From the NCBI GenBank assembly GCA_009774175.1, contig VSNG01000015.1:26227-76145 (forward strand): a DNA stretch of 49,919 nucleotides. Reading direction: 5' to 3'. The stretch is from Lachnospiraceae bacterium (lineage in GTDB: Bacteria; Bacillota; Clostridia; Lachnospirales; Lachnospiraceae). Every line of letters begins with the position of its first letter. The first letter of the stretch is position 1. Shown one piece after another: positions 25,131 to 34,013 of this stretch. Both the position numbers and the translations under genes were made by a program. The notes beneath the pieces are model-generated. The model did no database searches. It worked only from the letters and a program-made list of their open reading frames with translations, and was not told where the DNA came from.

Positions 25131-27633
25131 TACCGTTTTTCGCCTTGCTCTTAGCAGACTCCGCTATCAGAAAAGCCGCACTCTGCTTATCGGCATCGCC
25201 GTTATGCTGACCACCATGCTGCTTATGGCCATTGGCACCGTCAGCGTCGCCCTGCTTGACCTGAACAGACAGATGTATTCCGGGATAAACCATCACGCTG
25301 TCTTTAGCGGTCTGACCTGCGATCAGGTAAATATCCTGTCACAACATATTAATGTGGAAGCCCTGAGTGTCACCGAACCCTTTGCCGATATTGTAAATGG
25401 CAAAATGAACGGCGCCCTCGTCTATCTGGAAACCGTAAAAGACGAGCAGTTTGCCGATAAATCGAAGCCCTTTAACTCACTGGAATTAGAATCGGGGCAT
25501 TATCCTCAAGGGGAAAATGAAATCTGTTCCTCTCCTCTCTTTTTCCGACGCGTCGGCGCGGAACCCGTCATTGGCGGCAAGGTAACTCTTTCCTTCCGGG
25601 TAAACGGCAAGGGAGAAATCCGAACAGAAGAATTTACAATCAGCGGTCTGGAGCCTGACGTAGAAATTTCAGAAAAAATAGACGACAGCCGCCTGATGTG
25701 GTCCGCTCACGTCTCAAAGGCTCTTTTATCCAAATATGAGCAGGCCGGACTTTACGAGCCTTTGCCAAACGCCGCACTGCGCGTTTACGGGGAAGAAGCT
25801 CTGACCCTCGATGAAATGACAGACAGAATCCATTCTGTCGCCGGAGATATCGGGCTGGACGAAGCCCATGTTGTTTTTAACAATGAGTATCTTTTTACCG
25901 CAACCGATCCGGGCTCGGAAAGGATCGCCATTGTGGCCATGATCAGCCTGATCGTAATCTTCTTTTCCGCTCTGGTGATCTACAGCATCTACTATGTGGG
26001 TGTAATTACCGACGTGCAGGAAATCGGCAAGCTGAAAGCTCTGGGCGCATCCCGCCGCCAGATTGCCGGAATGTTTCTCTGGCAGGGCGTCATCGTGTCC
26101 GTCTTTGCGATTCCGCTCGGACTGTTGATCGGATTCCTGCTGCCCCGTTTTCTGTTCCCGCTGGCCCTGCGTGCATACGGAAACGGCTCCGCCATCAGCT
26201 CCTACTCCCGCGACGCGGTAGATGCAGTGATCGGACAGATTCATATGTTTTCTCCGTCCGTGCTGCTTGCGGCGGCTTTGGCAGCGCTTATCACGGTAGC
26301 CGTTTCCCTGCGAAAACCTATCCGTCTGGCAAAAAGGGGTTCCCCCATGGAGGCCATCCGCTATCAGGAAAACAGTTCTGACCACAAAGTCCGCAAGGGG
26401 CACCGGGAAGTAAAAGTGGCCTCTCTTACCTTTGCCAACCTGACGCGCAATAAAAGACGCACCGCCGTCACTGTCCTTACCATGGGCCTAAGCTGCGTAT
26501 TCTTTATCTGCGTGTCGGCCGTTTTGAGCAGTATAAGCGTGGAAGACATGGCACGGCGAAGTATCCCCAAAGGCGATTTTCGCATTTCTCTGAATTATTC
26601 CCACCACGACAGGGAATATCCCGAAAACAATCTTGACAGTCTTGTACAGCAGGAATATTTTAACGACGCCTTCCTTTCCCAGTTACTTTCCATAGAGGGC
26701 GTGGAGTCGGTAGAACGTGAACACGGCAAAATCCTTTCCTCTACGGATAGGGAGTCCGCCATGTATGACGATTATGAAAACCGCCTGCCGATCTCCTACT
26801 TTACCAGAGAAGATGTGGCGGAACTGAATGCCAATCTGGCGCAGGGCAGTATCGACTACGACCGCATGACGGCCAACAATGAGATTGTCTGCACTCATGT
26901 TTACTCCTTTGAGCAGTACGATCTTTCCCTTGGCGAAACCTATTCGCTGACCCTCCATGACGGCAGCCGGGAAATTCCCTTTACCGCCACGCTCACCGCC
27001 CTGACCACGCCGGACAGCAGCTTTCCTCTTCTGATTATGACAGAGGACACCTGGAACAGTCTGGAGCTGACCTGCGATCCTACCACCGCTGTTTATCTGT
27101 ATGTGGACGACGCCTGCTATGACAGCGTAAAGGAGGCGCTTGAGAAACTGGTGGCGGAAAACGAACATTTTTCCCTCTATTCCCTGGATGTGGAGATGGC
27201 AATCGGGCGTTCCGGCATCGGACTGGTAAGAACTCCGATTTATCTGCTTGTCGTACTGATCGGCGTAATCAGCTTTATCAATCTGATTAACACCATGATT
27301 ACCAGCATTGTCACAAGAAAAAAGGAACTGGGTATCCTGCAGGCCCTCGGCCTTTCCGGCCGTCAACTTGTCAGAATGCTTGCGGGAGAAGGTCTCGTCT
27401 TTACCGCAGGCACCCTCGTTATCAGCCTGACTCTTGGCAATGCCGCCGGATATTTACTGTATCGGTATGCAAAAAAGGAGCACTTTATGAGTATCAGCCG
27501 CTATCACTATCCCCTCTGGGAAACTGCCGGCCTTGTGCTCGTTCTAATCGGATGGCAGCTTTTGATTACCCTGTTTATCCGTAAAAAGATGGAAAAGGAA
27601 AGCCTGATTGAACGGATTCGGAATCAGGAATAA
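25120..27633 (+). CDS. FtsX-type ABC permease
   Basis: An 837-residue permease beginning MKNNTVFRLALSRLRYQKSR. It has a first membrane segment at about 22-45, a large external domain to about 265, three more segments (around 270-430), a second N-terminal-like FtsX unit with its own external domain (about 500-700), and three terminal segments. This two-unit layout with two external domains is closer to the long MacB/LolE-type permeases of Clostridia than to the 10-segment BceB with one external loop. The start at 25120 is chosen for GAGGTGG upstream. The substrate is probably an antimicrobial peptide, by context. Confidence 0.88.
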   Translation: MKNNTVFRLALSRLRYQKSRTLLIGIAVMLTTMLLMAIGTVSVALLDLNRQMYSGINHHAVFSGLTCDQVNILSQHINVEALSVTEPFADIVNGKMNGALVYLETVKDEQFADKSKPFNSLELESGHYPQGENEICSSPLFFRRVGAEPVIGGKVTLSFRVNGKGEIRTEEFTISGLEPDVEISEKIDDSRLMWSAHVSKALLSKYEQAGLYEPLPNAALRVYGEEALTLDEMTDRIHSVAGDIGLDEAHVVFNNEYLFTATDPGSERIAIVAMISLIVIFFSALVIYSIYYVGVITDVQEIGKLKALGASRRQIAGMFLWQGVIVSVFAIPLGLLIGFLLPRFLFPLALRAYGNGSAISSYSRDAVDAVIGQIHMFSPSVLLAAALAALITVAVSLRKPIRLAKRGSPMEAIRYQENSSDHKVRKGHREVKVASLTFANLTRNKRRTAVTVLTMGLSCVFFICVSAVLSSISVEDMARRSIPKGDFRISLNYSHHDREYPENNLDSLVQQEYFNDAFLSQLLSIEGVESVEREHGKILSSTDRESAMYDDYENRLPISYFTREDVAELNANLAQGSIDYDRMTANNEIVCTHVYSFEQYDLSLGETYSLTLHDGSREIPFTATLTALTTPDSSFPLLIMTEDTWNSLELTCDPTTAVYLYVDDACYDSVKEALEKLVAENEHFSLYSLDVEMAIGRSGIGLVRTPIYLLVVLIGVISFINLINTMITSIVTRKKELGILQALGLSGRQLVRMLAGEGLVFTAGTLVISLTLGNAAGYLLYRYAKKEHFMSISRYHYPLWETAGLVLVLIGWQLLITLFIRKKMEKESLIERIRNQE

Positions 27634-27677
27634 ATATGGTAATAATTGATAATATTTTTCAATTTTTTCGCATTTTA

Positions 27678-27728
27678 TTGTATATTTATACAGAAAGTAT
27701 TATAATGGATGCAGATCTTCGGATCTGC
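27678..27728 (+). promoter_or_regulatory. Promoter and 5' UUCG hairpin of the chemoreceptor gene
   Basis: TTGTAT (27678-27683), a 17-bp spacer and TATAAT (27701-27706). The predicted start lies at the base of a perfect 7-bp stem GCAGATC (27711-27717) / GATCTGC (27722-27728) closed by a TTCG tetraloop. The stem would sit at the very 5' end of the message, where it could protect it from decay. A role as terminator for the upstream ABC genes is less likely because the T-run is short and displaced. Confidence 0.7.
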
Positions 27729-27778
27729 GTCTGTTATTTTTCACCCGACCATCCGTTTCAGGCAAGGAGGCGTCCGCC

Positions 27779-29233
27779 ATGACAAGAGAGCAGTACAAAG
27801 TAGCAAATTCCAAAATTTTTCCTGTTGTTATGATTATACTCGGTTATTTTCTGATTACTTTTCTTCTGGCAGTTATATCGGGAAACACTACATGGCGCGT
27901 ATGGGTGCAGATCTGCTTTACCCTTTCCGCCGTAATTGTCAGTATTCTTGCCCTGATTAAAAATAAAGAGACAAAAGCCTGTTCCATAGCGCTCATGGGA
28001 TCCTGTGCACTGGCCTATGTGGTGATTGTCCTGTTAAACAATACCTCCGGCGTATACACTTACGTGTTTGCCCTGATTGTCAGTTCCATGGCTTTCTTAA
28101 ACGTAAGGCTGGCCGTTTGGGGAAATACGGTCGCCATCGCCGCCAATGTACTTCGTATTATCATTCACGCAAACGAAAATGCCGGCTTTTTGGCCCAATC
28201 CGTAGTAGATATCTTTTCCCTTCTGCTGATGGCGCTTGCCTCAATCATGGTTACCAGTCTTCTGATCCGCTTTAATGATGAAAATATGGCCTCCATTACG
28301 GATGCGGCAAAGGCGCAGGAACTGACAAACCGGACCATGGCCCAGGTGGCGGATGAAATTTCCTCCCACTTTACAGAGGCAATGAAAATGGTAGATGAAT
28401 TAAAACAGTGCGTAGATACCTGTAATTTTGCCATGGAAAATATCGCTGACAGTACGGAAAACACCGCCGAATCCATTCAGGCGCAGGCCGCCATGTGCGT
28501 AGAGATCCACACAGCCTCGGATACCGCCGAAAGCGAAATACATGCAATGAAGGACGCTTCCGACAGAACCATGCAGACCATCTCCGAGGGTTCGGACGAA
28601 ATACACAGATTAAAGGAACAGGCACAAAGTGTGGCCGATGCCAGCGATGCAACGGTACAGGTAATTACCCGGCTTACCGCCCAGATCAATAACGTGCAGG
28701 AATTTATCGGCGACATTTTAAATATTGCCGGCAAAACAAATCTCCTTGCGTTAAACGCTTCCATCGAAGCTGCCAGAGCAGGAGAGGCGGGCAAAGGCTT
28801 TGCCGTGGTCGCTGACGAAATCCGTGAGCTCTCCACACAGACCAAAGAGGCCTCCAACAACATTACCACGATTATTCACGAATTAAACGGAGATGCGAAA
28901 TCAGCCAATGAAAGCATTGAAGCTTCCGCTGCTTCCGTGCGCACACAAAACAAAATGATTGAAAACATGCGCAGTCGTTTTGATAATATTTACGAAGAAA
29001 TGACCGAACTGGCCGCAAAAGTAAAAAATACGGAGGAGAGCGTCAACGTGATACTCACCTCCACAGATACGATTTCCGAAAATATAACCCAGCTCTCCGC
29101 TACCAGCGAAGAGGTTGCCGCATCCTCCACCGAGGGGCTTCGCACCTCTGAAACTTCAGTGGAAAATATGAACTGCTGTAAGGAAACTCTTGAGAAAATT
29201 TCCTCGCTGGCGGCGACGCTGAAAAATAACTAA
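27779..29233 (+). CDS. Methyl-accepting chemotaxis-like protein with membrane-embedded sensor
   Basis: A 484-residue protein. The first 165 residues are about six hydrophobic segments with very short loops and no extracytoplasmic domain. A HAMP domain is not evident. The rest is a long coiled coil containing the conserved signalling tip (ILNIAGKTNLLALNASIEAA, then GKGFAVVADEIRELS). The ribosome site is AAGGAGG. No che genes are nearby, so it may feed an array encoded elsewhere or a non-chemotaxis output. Its stop lies five bases from that of the convergent fabH. Confidence 0.9.
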   Translation: MTREQYKVANSKIFPVVMIILGYFLITFLLAVISGNTTWRVWVQICFTLSAVIVSILALIKNKETKACSIALMGSCALAYVVIVLLNNTSGVYTYVFALIVSSMAFLNVRLAVWGNTVAIAANVLRIIIHANENAGFLAQSVVDIFSLLLMALASIMVTSLLIRFNDENMASITDAAKAQELTNRTMAQVADEISSHFTEAMKMVDELKQCVDTCNFAMENIADSTENTAESIQAQAAMCVEIHTASDTAESEIHAMKDASDRTMQTISEGSDEIHRLKEQAQSVADASDATVQVITRLTAQINNVQEFIGDILNIAGKTNLLALNASIEAARAGEAGKGFAVVADEIRELSTQTKEASNNITTIIHELNGDAKSANESIEASAASVRTQNKMIENMRSRFDNIYEEMTELAAKVKNTEESVNVILTSTDTISENITQLSATSEEVAASSTEGLRTSETSVENMNCCKETLEKISSLAATLKNN

Positions 29234-29238
29234 GCCCA

Positions 29239-30204
29239 TTACCACTCGATCACTGCGGAAGCCCAAGTCAGCCCGCCGCCGAAACCGCTGAGCGCAACTC
29301 TCATTCCGGGCTTTAACAGGCCCTTACGGTTCATCTCATCAAGCAGAATCGGCACGCTGGCCGCAGAAATATTTCCACAGTGATCCAGACTGATGGGAAA
29401 TTTATCGTCGCTCACATGCAGCCGCTTCGACACAGACTGTATGATACGGATATTCGCCTGATGCAGGGCAAAGTAATCAATATCCGCCGGTGTCAGTCCT
29501 GCCGCCTCAATGGTTTTCTGCAAGGATGCGGGCACCGTCGTCACCGCAAACTTATAAACCTCCTGTCCGTCCATATGAACATAACGCGGCGTCTGATCCG
29601 CCTTAATCAGCGGATTATTATTTGCCCTTCCCGGACAGGCAAGCACATCACCCTTCGCGCCGTCAGAACCCTGATCAAACGAAAGCATACCGCAGTTCTC
29701 GTCTCCGCGCACTACCGCCGCGCCCGCGCCGTCGCCAAAGAGCACGCAGGTGCTTCTGTCTTCCCAATCCACAATCTTGGAAAGTGTCTCCGCCCCCAGG
29801 ATCAAAGCCGTCCGATAAAGCCCTGCCTGTATATAGGCGTTCGCAATATTTAAGGCAAACATAAAGCCGGAGCAGGCCGCATTAATATCAAAGGCAACCG
29901 CCCTGTCCGCACCAATCGCCGCCTGAACCTCACAGGCGCAGGCAGGCGTCACAAAATCCCCTGACACCGTTCCCAAAATAATCAGGTCAATTTCTGCCGC
30001 AGTCACATTTGCATTCTCCATGGCGCGTTTTGCCGCTTCAATGGACATACTTGCCGTGGTTTCCTCCACCGCAAGATGGCGCTCCCTGATCCCTGTTCTG
30101 CTGCTGATCCATTCGTCCGAAGTATCCATATATTTGGACAGATCGTCATTTGTCATCACCGTCTTTGGCAGACAGCTTCCCGTTCCTATGATTCTTGTTT
30201 TCAT
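29239..30204 (-). CDS. fabH: Beta-ketoacyl-ACP synthase III
   Basis: A 321-residue condensing enzyme that joins acetyl-CoA or branched acyl-CoA to malonyl-ACP to start fatty acid synthesis. The catalytic triad is visible: cysteine in NAACSGFMF, histidine in FALHQANIRI and asparagine in CGNISAASVP. ATG at 30204 (MKTRIIGTGS) has AGAGGA six bases upstream, and the longer frame is not needed. Here fabH is the last gene of the fab operon, whereas in many Clostridia it is first. Confidence 0.95.
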   Translation of the reverse strand: MKTRIIGTGSCLPKTVMTNDDLSKYMDTSDEWISSRTGIRERHLAVEETTASMSIEAAKRAMENANVTAAEIDLIILGTVSGDFVTPACACEVQAAIGADRAVAFDINAACSGFMFALNIANAYIQAGLYRTALILGAETLSKIVDWEDRSTCVLFGDGAGAAVVRGDENCGMLSFDQGSDGAKGDVLACPGRANNNPLIKADQTPRYVHMDGQEVYKFAVTTVPASLQKTIEAAGLTPADIDYFALHQANIRIIQSVSKRLHVSDDKFPISLDHCGNISAASVPILLDEMNRKGLLKPGMRVALSGFGGGLTWASAVIEW

Positions 30205-30261
30205 GTCATTCCTCTTTCTATCTTCCCCCGCGATGCTGCAACTTTGCACCCGCAATGCCGC

Positions 30262-31317
30262 TCAAGAAAGCTCCTCCATTATGTCCCTCACATGTTCCAG
30301 ATGGGTCGCGCGGTATGCGTTCGCACCGCAGAATAAAAGCGCGTCGTCCACCTTCCCCTTTACCGCATTGACAAGGGCATCCGTAATGCAATAGGGCGTA
30401 TCCGCTCCCTTACAGGTGCTGATGCAGAGATGACATTTTTCATGAGGAATCCGCCCCTCCTTCGCGCGCTTCATAAAAGGATTTAAGATGGCCCGCCCAG
30501 GCATCCCCACCGGGCTCTGCACAATCACGATATCCTCCTTTTTCGCGTCAATATAGCTCTGCTTGTAGGCCGGATCCGCATCGCACTCGTAAGTCGTCAC
30601 AAACCGGGTCGCCATCTGTACGCCGGCTGCGCCCATCTCCAGATAATGCTCCATATCCTCACGGGTATATACGCCGCCGGCCATAACGACCGGAATGCTT
30701 GTTTCATGCTCCGCCGCGGTTTCATTAACCTTTTCGATAATCGCCTTCACTTCCTCGTCGTAATGAAGGCTTTCGATATCGTCAAGCTGCTCCCTGTGAA
30801 ATCCAAGGTGGCCGCCTGCCAGAGGCCCTTCTATTACAACCAGATCCGGAAGCCTGCTGTATTTTTTCCACCAGTACCGCATAATAACCTGTGCCGATTT
30901 TACGCTGGATACAATAGGCGCAAGCTTCGTCTTCGCCGCCCCTGCGAGCTTTGGCAGATCCATAGGCAGACCCGCGCCGGAAATAATCAGATCAATCCCC
31001 GCCGCCACCGCCGCTTTTACATACTCTTCATACTTTCTGGTAGCTACCATAATATTGACGCCCAGAATGCCGCCCTTTGCAATTTCACGGGCCTTTTTAA
31101 TCTCCGTTCCGATGGCCCGCAGATTCGCGCCAATGGGATCCGCATCAAAATCCGGCTCGCGATAACCGATCTGGGCCGTCGATATCACACCGATGCCGCC
31201 CGATGCCGCCACTGAGCCTGCCAGGGAAGAAAGGCTGACTCCTACCCCCATGCCGCCCTGTATGACCGGCACCTTTGCCACCAGATCGCCTATTTTTAAT
31301 GGTCTTACATTTCCCAT
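30262..31317 (-). CDS. Nitronate monooxygenase-like flavoprotein in the fab operon
   Basis: A 351-residue TIM-barrel flavoprotein of the 2-nitropropane dioxygenase/FabK superfamily (VIQGGMGVGVS, GGHLGFHRE, VVMAGGVYTREDM, GAAGVQMATRF). It is distinct from the true FabK encoded at 35041-35964: it is longer and its C-terminal part has a cysteine cluster (CHLCISTCKG, then PYCITDAL) that could bind an iron-sulfur cluster or zinc. Position between fabZ and fabH suggests a role in lipid metabolism, for example a second enoyl reductase or a detoxifying oxidase. Its reaction is not known from sequence. Confidence 0.85.
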   Translation of the reverse strand: MGNVRPLKIGDLVAKVPVIQGGMGVGVSLSSLAGSVAASGGIGVISTAQIGYREPDFDADPIGANLRAIGTEIKKAREIAKGGILGVNIMVATRKYEEYVKAAVAAGIDLIISGAGLPMDLPKLAGAAKTKLAPIVSSVKSAQVIMRYWWKKYSRLPDLVVIEGPLAGGHLGFHREQLDDIESLHYDEEVKAIIEKVNETAAEHETSIPVVMAGGVYTREDMEHYLEMGAAGVQMATRFVTTYECDADPAYKQSYIDAKKEDIVIVQSPVGMPGRAILNPFMKRAKEGRIPHEKCHLCISTCKGADTPYCITDALVNAVKGKVDDALLFCGANAYRATHLEHVRDIMEELS

Positions 31318-31397
31318 ATGATATACCTTTCATTCTCTGCCCGTCTTCCGGCTCTTACCGGTCTGCCGCCGCAGCACCATTCACATACAGCTGACGC

Positions 31398-31832
31398 CTA
31401 CTCGTTTCCGATGGCAAAGGTAAGCTCCGCCTGCGCCACCAGTTTACCGTCCACATAAGCTTTCCCTGCGCCTACGCCGATAGGGCCTTTTACCTTGATG
31501 ATTTCCGTCTCAAGCATAAGCACATCGCCCGGCGTTACTTTTCCCTTAAACTTAGCGTTATTAATCGCCGCAAAATATGCGGTTTTCCCTTTAAATGCAG
31601 GCTGGCTTAAAATCGCCACCGCACCTGTCTGGGCTAACGCCTCTATGATCAATACGCCCGGCATAACCGGCTCTTTCGGAAAATGTCCCGCAAAAAAGGG
31701 CTCGTTGTAGGTAACGCATTTTTTTGCCACCACCTTTTTCCCCTCTTCCATCTCCTCAATTGTATCAATCAGCATAAAAGGCTGTCTGTGGGGAATAATT
31801 TCCATAATCTCCTTCGCCGTCATCAAAGACAT
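31398..31832 (-). CDS. fabZ: 3-hydroxyacyl-ACP dehydratase
   Basis: A 144-residue hot-dog fold enzyme that removes water from 3-hydroxyacyl-ACP. The active-site region is AGHFPKEPVMPGVLIIEALA with the catalytic histidine and, further on, the glutamate. Length and sequence match FabZ, not FabA. The ribosome site AGGAGG is nine bases before ATG. It lies 15 bases after fabF. Confidence 0.95.
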   Translation of the reverse strand: MSLMTAKEIMEIIPHRQPFMLIDTIEEMEEGKKVVAKKCVTYNEPFFAGHFPKEPVMPGVLIIEALAQTGAVAILSQPAFKGKTAYFAAINNAKFKGKVTPGDVLMLETEIIKVKGPIGVGAGKAYVDGKLVAQAELTFAIGNE

Positions 31833-31847
31833 ATCTGTTTTCCTCCT

Positions 31848-33083
31848 TTATCCGTGGAACTTCTTCACCAGCAGGCTGGCGTTATGCCCGCCGAAGCCGA
31901 GTGAATTGGACAGCGCATATTCAAACTCTTCCTCGTAAGCCTCTTTACAGTAATTCAGATCACACTCTTCATCAGGTATCTGATAACCCACTGTCCTGTG
32001 AATATAGCCTTCCTGCAATTCTTTTACGCAGGTAACAAATTCTATGGCGCCCGCCGCGCCCAGAAGATGGCCTACCATGGATTTTGTAGAATTAATTTTA
32101 AGGTCTTTAGCATGCTCGCCAAACAACAGCTTAATCGCCCTTGTCTCAAAAAGATCATTGTGATGGGTGCTTGTTCCATGGGCGTTAATGTAAGTGATAT
32201 CGTCTGTGGTTAAGCCTGCGTCTTTAATCGCATACTCCATGGCTTTCGCCGCGCCTGCGCCGTCCTCCGCAGGGGACGTAATATGATAAGCGTCAGAGGA
32301 ACAGCCATAGCCTGCTACCTCCGCATAAATCTTCGCGCCTCTCGCTTTTGCATGTTCCAGCTCCTCGAGCACTACCACGCCTGCGCCCTCGCCCATAACA
32401 AACCCGTTTCTCTCTTTATCAAAGGGAATCGAACACCTCTCGGGATCTTCGGAGAAGGACAGCGCCGTCAATGCGGAAAAGCCGCCAATGCCGATAGGAC
32501 ATACGCTTCCCTCCGTACCACCCGCTACCATCACGTCCGCGTCTCCGTACTGAATCGACCGGAATGCCTCGCCAATCGAGTTCGTACCCGTAGCGCAGGC
32601 CGTTACCACGTTGATGCTCTTTCCCTTAAGGCCGAACTGAATCGACACATTGCCCGCCGCCATATTGGAAATGGTAAGGGGTACAAAAAGCGGCTCAATC
32701 CTACCGGGCCCTTTCTCCAGAAGTCTGCTGTGCGCACGCTCCATGGCCTGCAAAGAGCCTGTCCCGGATCCTACCGCCACGCCTACCCGGTAGGGATCTT
32801 CCTTTTCCATATCAAGCCCTGCATCCTCCATGGCTTCCTTCGTTGCCGCTACGGCATACTGGGAGAAAAGCTCCATTCTCTTAGCCGCCTTGAAGTCCAT
32901 GTAATTTTTCCCCTCAAAGCCCTTTACCTCCGCCGCCAGCTTACACTTAAAATCTGCCGCGTCAAATTTGGTAATCGGTGCAAACCCGATCTTTCCCTGT
33001 TTAACGCCATCCCAAAACTCATTAACGCTTAATCCGATGGGCGTAATCGCTCCCATACCCGTTACTACCACTCTTCTGCTCAT
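31848..33083 (-). CDS. fabF: Beta-ketoacyl-ACP synthase II
   Basis: A 411-residue condensing enzyme that elongates acyl-ACP. The catalytic cysteine is in VVTACATGTNS, and the two histidines are in NAHGTSTHHND and VGHLLGAAGA. The start MSRRVVVTG is typical. It lies in the fab operon between fabG and fabZ. The accB gene often found between fabF and fabZ in Clostridia is missing here. Confidence 0.95.
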   Translation of the reverse strand: MSRRVVVTGMGAITPIGLSVNEFWDGVKQGKIGFAPITKFDAADFKCKLAAEVKGFEGKNYMDFKAAKRMELFSQYAVAATKEAMEDAGLDMEKEDPYRVGVAVGSGTGSLQAMERAHSRLLEKGPGRIEPLFVPLTISNMAAGNVSIQFGLKGKSINVVTACATGTNSIGEAFRSIQYGDADVMVAGGTEGSVCPIGIGGFSALTALSFSEDPERCSIPFDKERNGFVMGEGAGVVVLEELEHAKARGAKIYAEVAGYGCSSDAYHITSPAEDGAGAAKAMEYAIKDAGLTTDDITYINAHGTSTHHNDLFETRAIKLLFGEHAKDLKINSTKSMVGHLLGAAGAIEFVTCVKELQEGYIHRTVGYQIPDEECDLNYCKEAYEEEFEYALSNSLGFGGHNASLLVKKFHG

Positions 33084-33124
33084 ATCCTGTCTCTACTCCT
33101 TTCCGTGCTGTTAAGACCACAAAT

Positions 33125-33189
33125 CCGCGCCTTCGCGGCTTTGTCTCTTCTTTGCGGCCACGCAGACTCGCAAGCCCGCGCTTTCGCGG
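33125..33189. repeat. Two near-identical hairpins between fabG and fabF
   Basis: CCGCG-CCTT-CGCGG (33125-33138) and CCGCG-CTTT-CGCGG (33176-33189) lie 51 bp apart in the 109-bp gap. On the transcript each is a 5-bp GC stem with a 4-nt loop. They have no T-run, so they may be stability or processing elements. Confidence 0.6.
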
Positions 33190-33192
33190 CTG

Positions 33193-33933
33193 TTAAATCG
33201 CCATACCGCCGTCTACCGAAAGTACCTGTCCCGTAATATATGACGCTTTATCGCTTGCCAGAAAAGCAACCGCTTCCGCAATATCCTTCGTCGTGCCTAC
33301 GCGCTTAAGCGGAATCTGCGCCACTGTAGCTTCTTTAGCCGCATCCGTCATGGCCTGTGTCATATCGGTGTCAATATAGCCGGGCGCCACTGCATTGACC
33401 GTAATATTTCTGCTGGCCAGCTCCCTTGCCATGGACTTTGTCAGCCCGATCACGCCCGCCTTGGAAGCCGCGTAGTTGGCCTGTCCCGCATTGCCCAGAA
33501 TCCCTGTAACGGAAGAAAGGTTTATGATTCTGCCGGCCTTCTGCTTTAAGAAAGGACGATACATATGCTTCATGGTGTTAAACGTACCCTTCAAATTGGT
33601 GTCGATCACCGCATCAAAATCTTCTTCCGTCATTTTGATCATCAGGTTATCCTTTGTAATTCCCGCATTGTTCACCAAAATGTCGATGCGCCCAAACTCC
33701 GCAAGAATGTCCGCAATCATCTTTCCACATGCTTCAAAATCCGCCACACTGCACTGCACTGCGACCGCTCTTCTTCCCATCGCCCTGATTTTTTCCGCCA
33801 CTTCCTCGGCTTTTTCTCTGGAACCGTTATAATTTACAATCACATCCGCACCGTACTGCGCAAGCGTCAACGCGATTTCTCTGCCGATTCCCCGTCCCGC
33901 GCCGGTAACGAGCGCTATTTTACCTGTCAGCAT
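33193..33933 (-). CDS. fabG: 3-oxoacyl-ACP reductase
   Basis: A 246-residue short-chain dehydrogenase that reduces 3-oxoacyl-ACP with NADPH. It shows the nucleotide loop TGAGRGIG, the NNAG motif (DILVNNAGIT), the catalytic serine in INLSSVTG and the YAASK motif. ATG at 33933 with GGGAGGG upstream gives the standard FabG length; the six-codon longer frame is unlikely. Confidence 0.95.
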   Translation of the reverse strand: MLTGKIALVTGAGRGIGREIALTLAQYGADVIVNYNGSREKAEEVAEKIRAMGRRAVAVQCSVADFEACGKMIADILAEFGRIDILVNNAGITKDNLMIKMTEEDFDAVIDTNLKGTFNTMKHMYRPFLKQKAGRIINLSSVTGILGNAGQANYAASKAGVIGLTKSMARELASRNITVNAVAPGYIDTDMTQAMTDAAKEATVAQIPLKRVGTTKDIAEAVAFLASDKASYITGQVLSVDGGMAI

Positions 33934-34013
33934 AATTCCCTCCCTATCCAAAGCCTATTCCAGCTTTGCTTCCGCCATCCGCCATATCAGTTGATCTGGC
34001 TCTGCTTTCTTGA

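Noticed and set aside
26683..27366. Minus-strand open frame of 227 codons
   Set aside because: It is opposite the FtsX permease and has the composition of a reverse-strand shadow.
33125..33189. Transcription terminators between fabG and fabF
   Set aside because: Stems are only 5 bp and lack T-runs; kept only as hairpin repeats.
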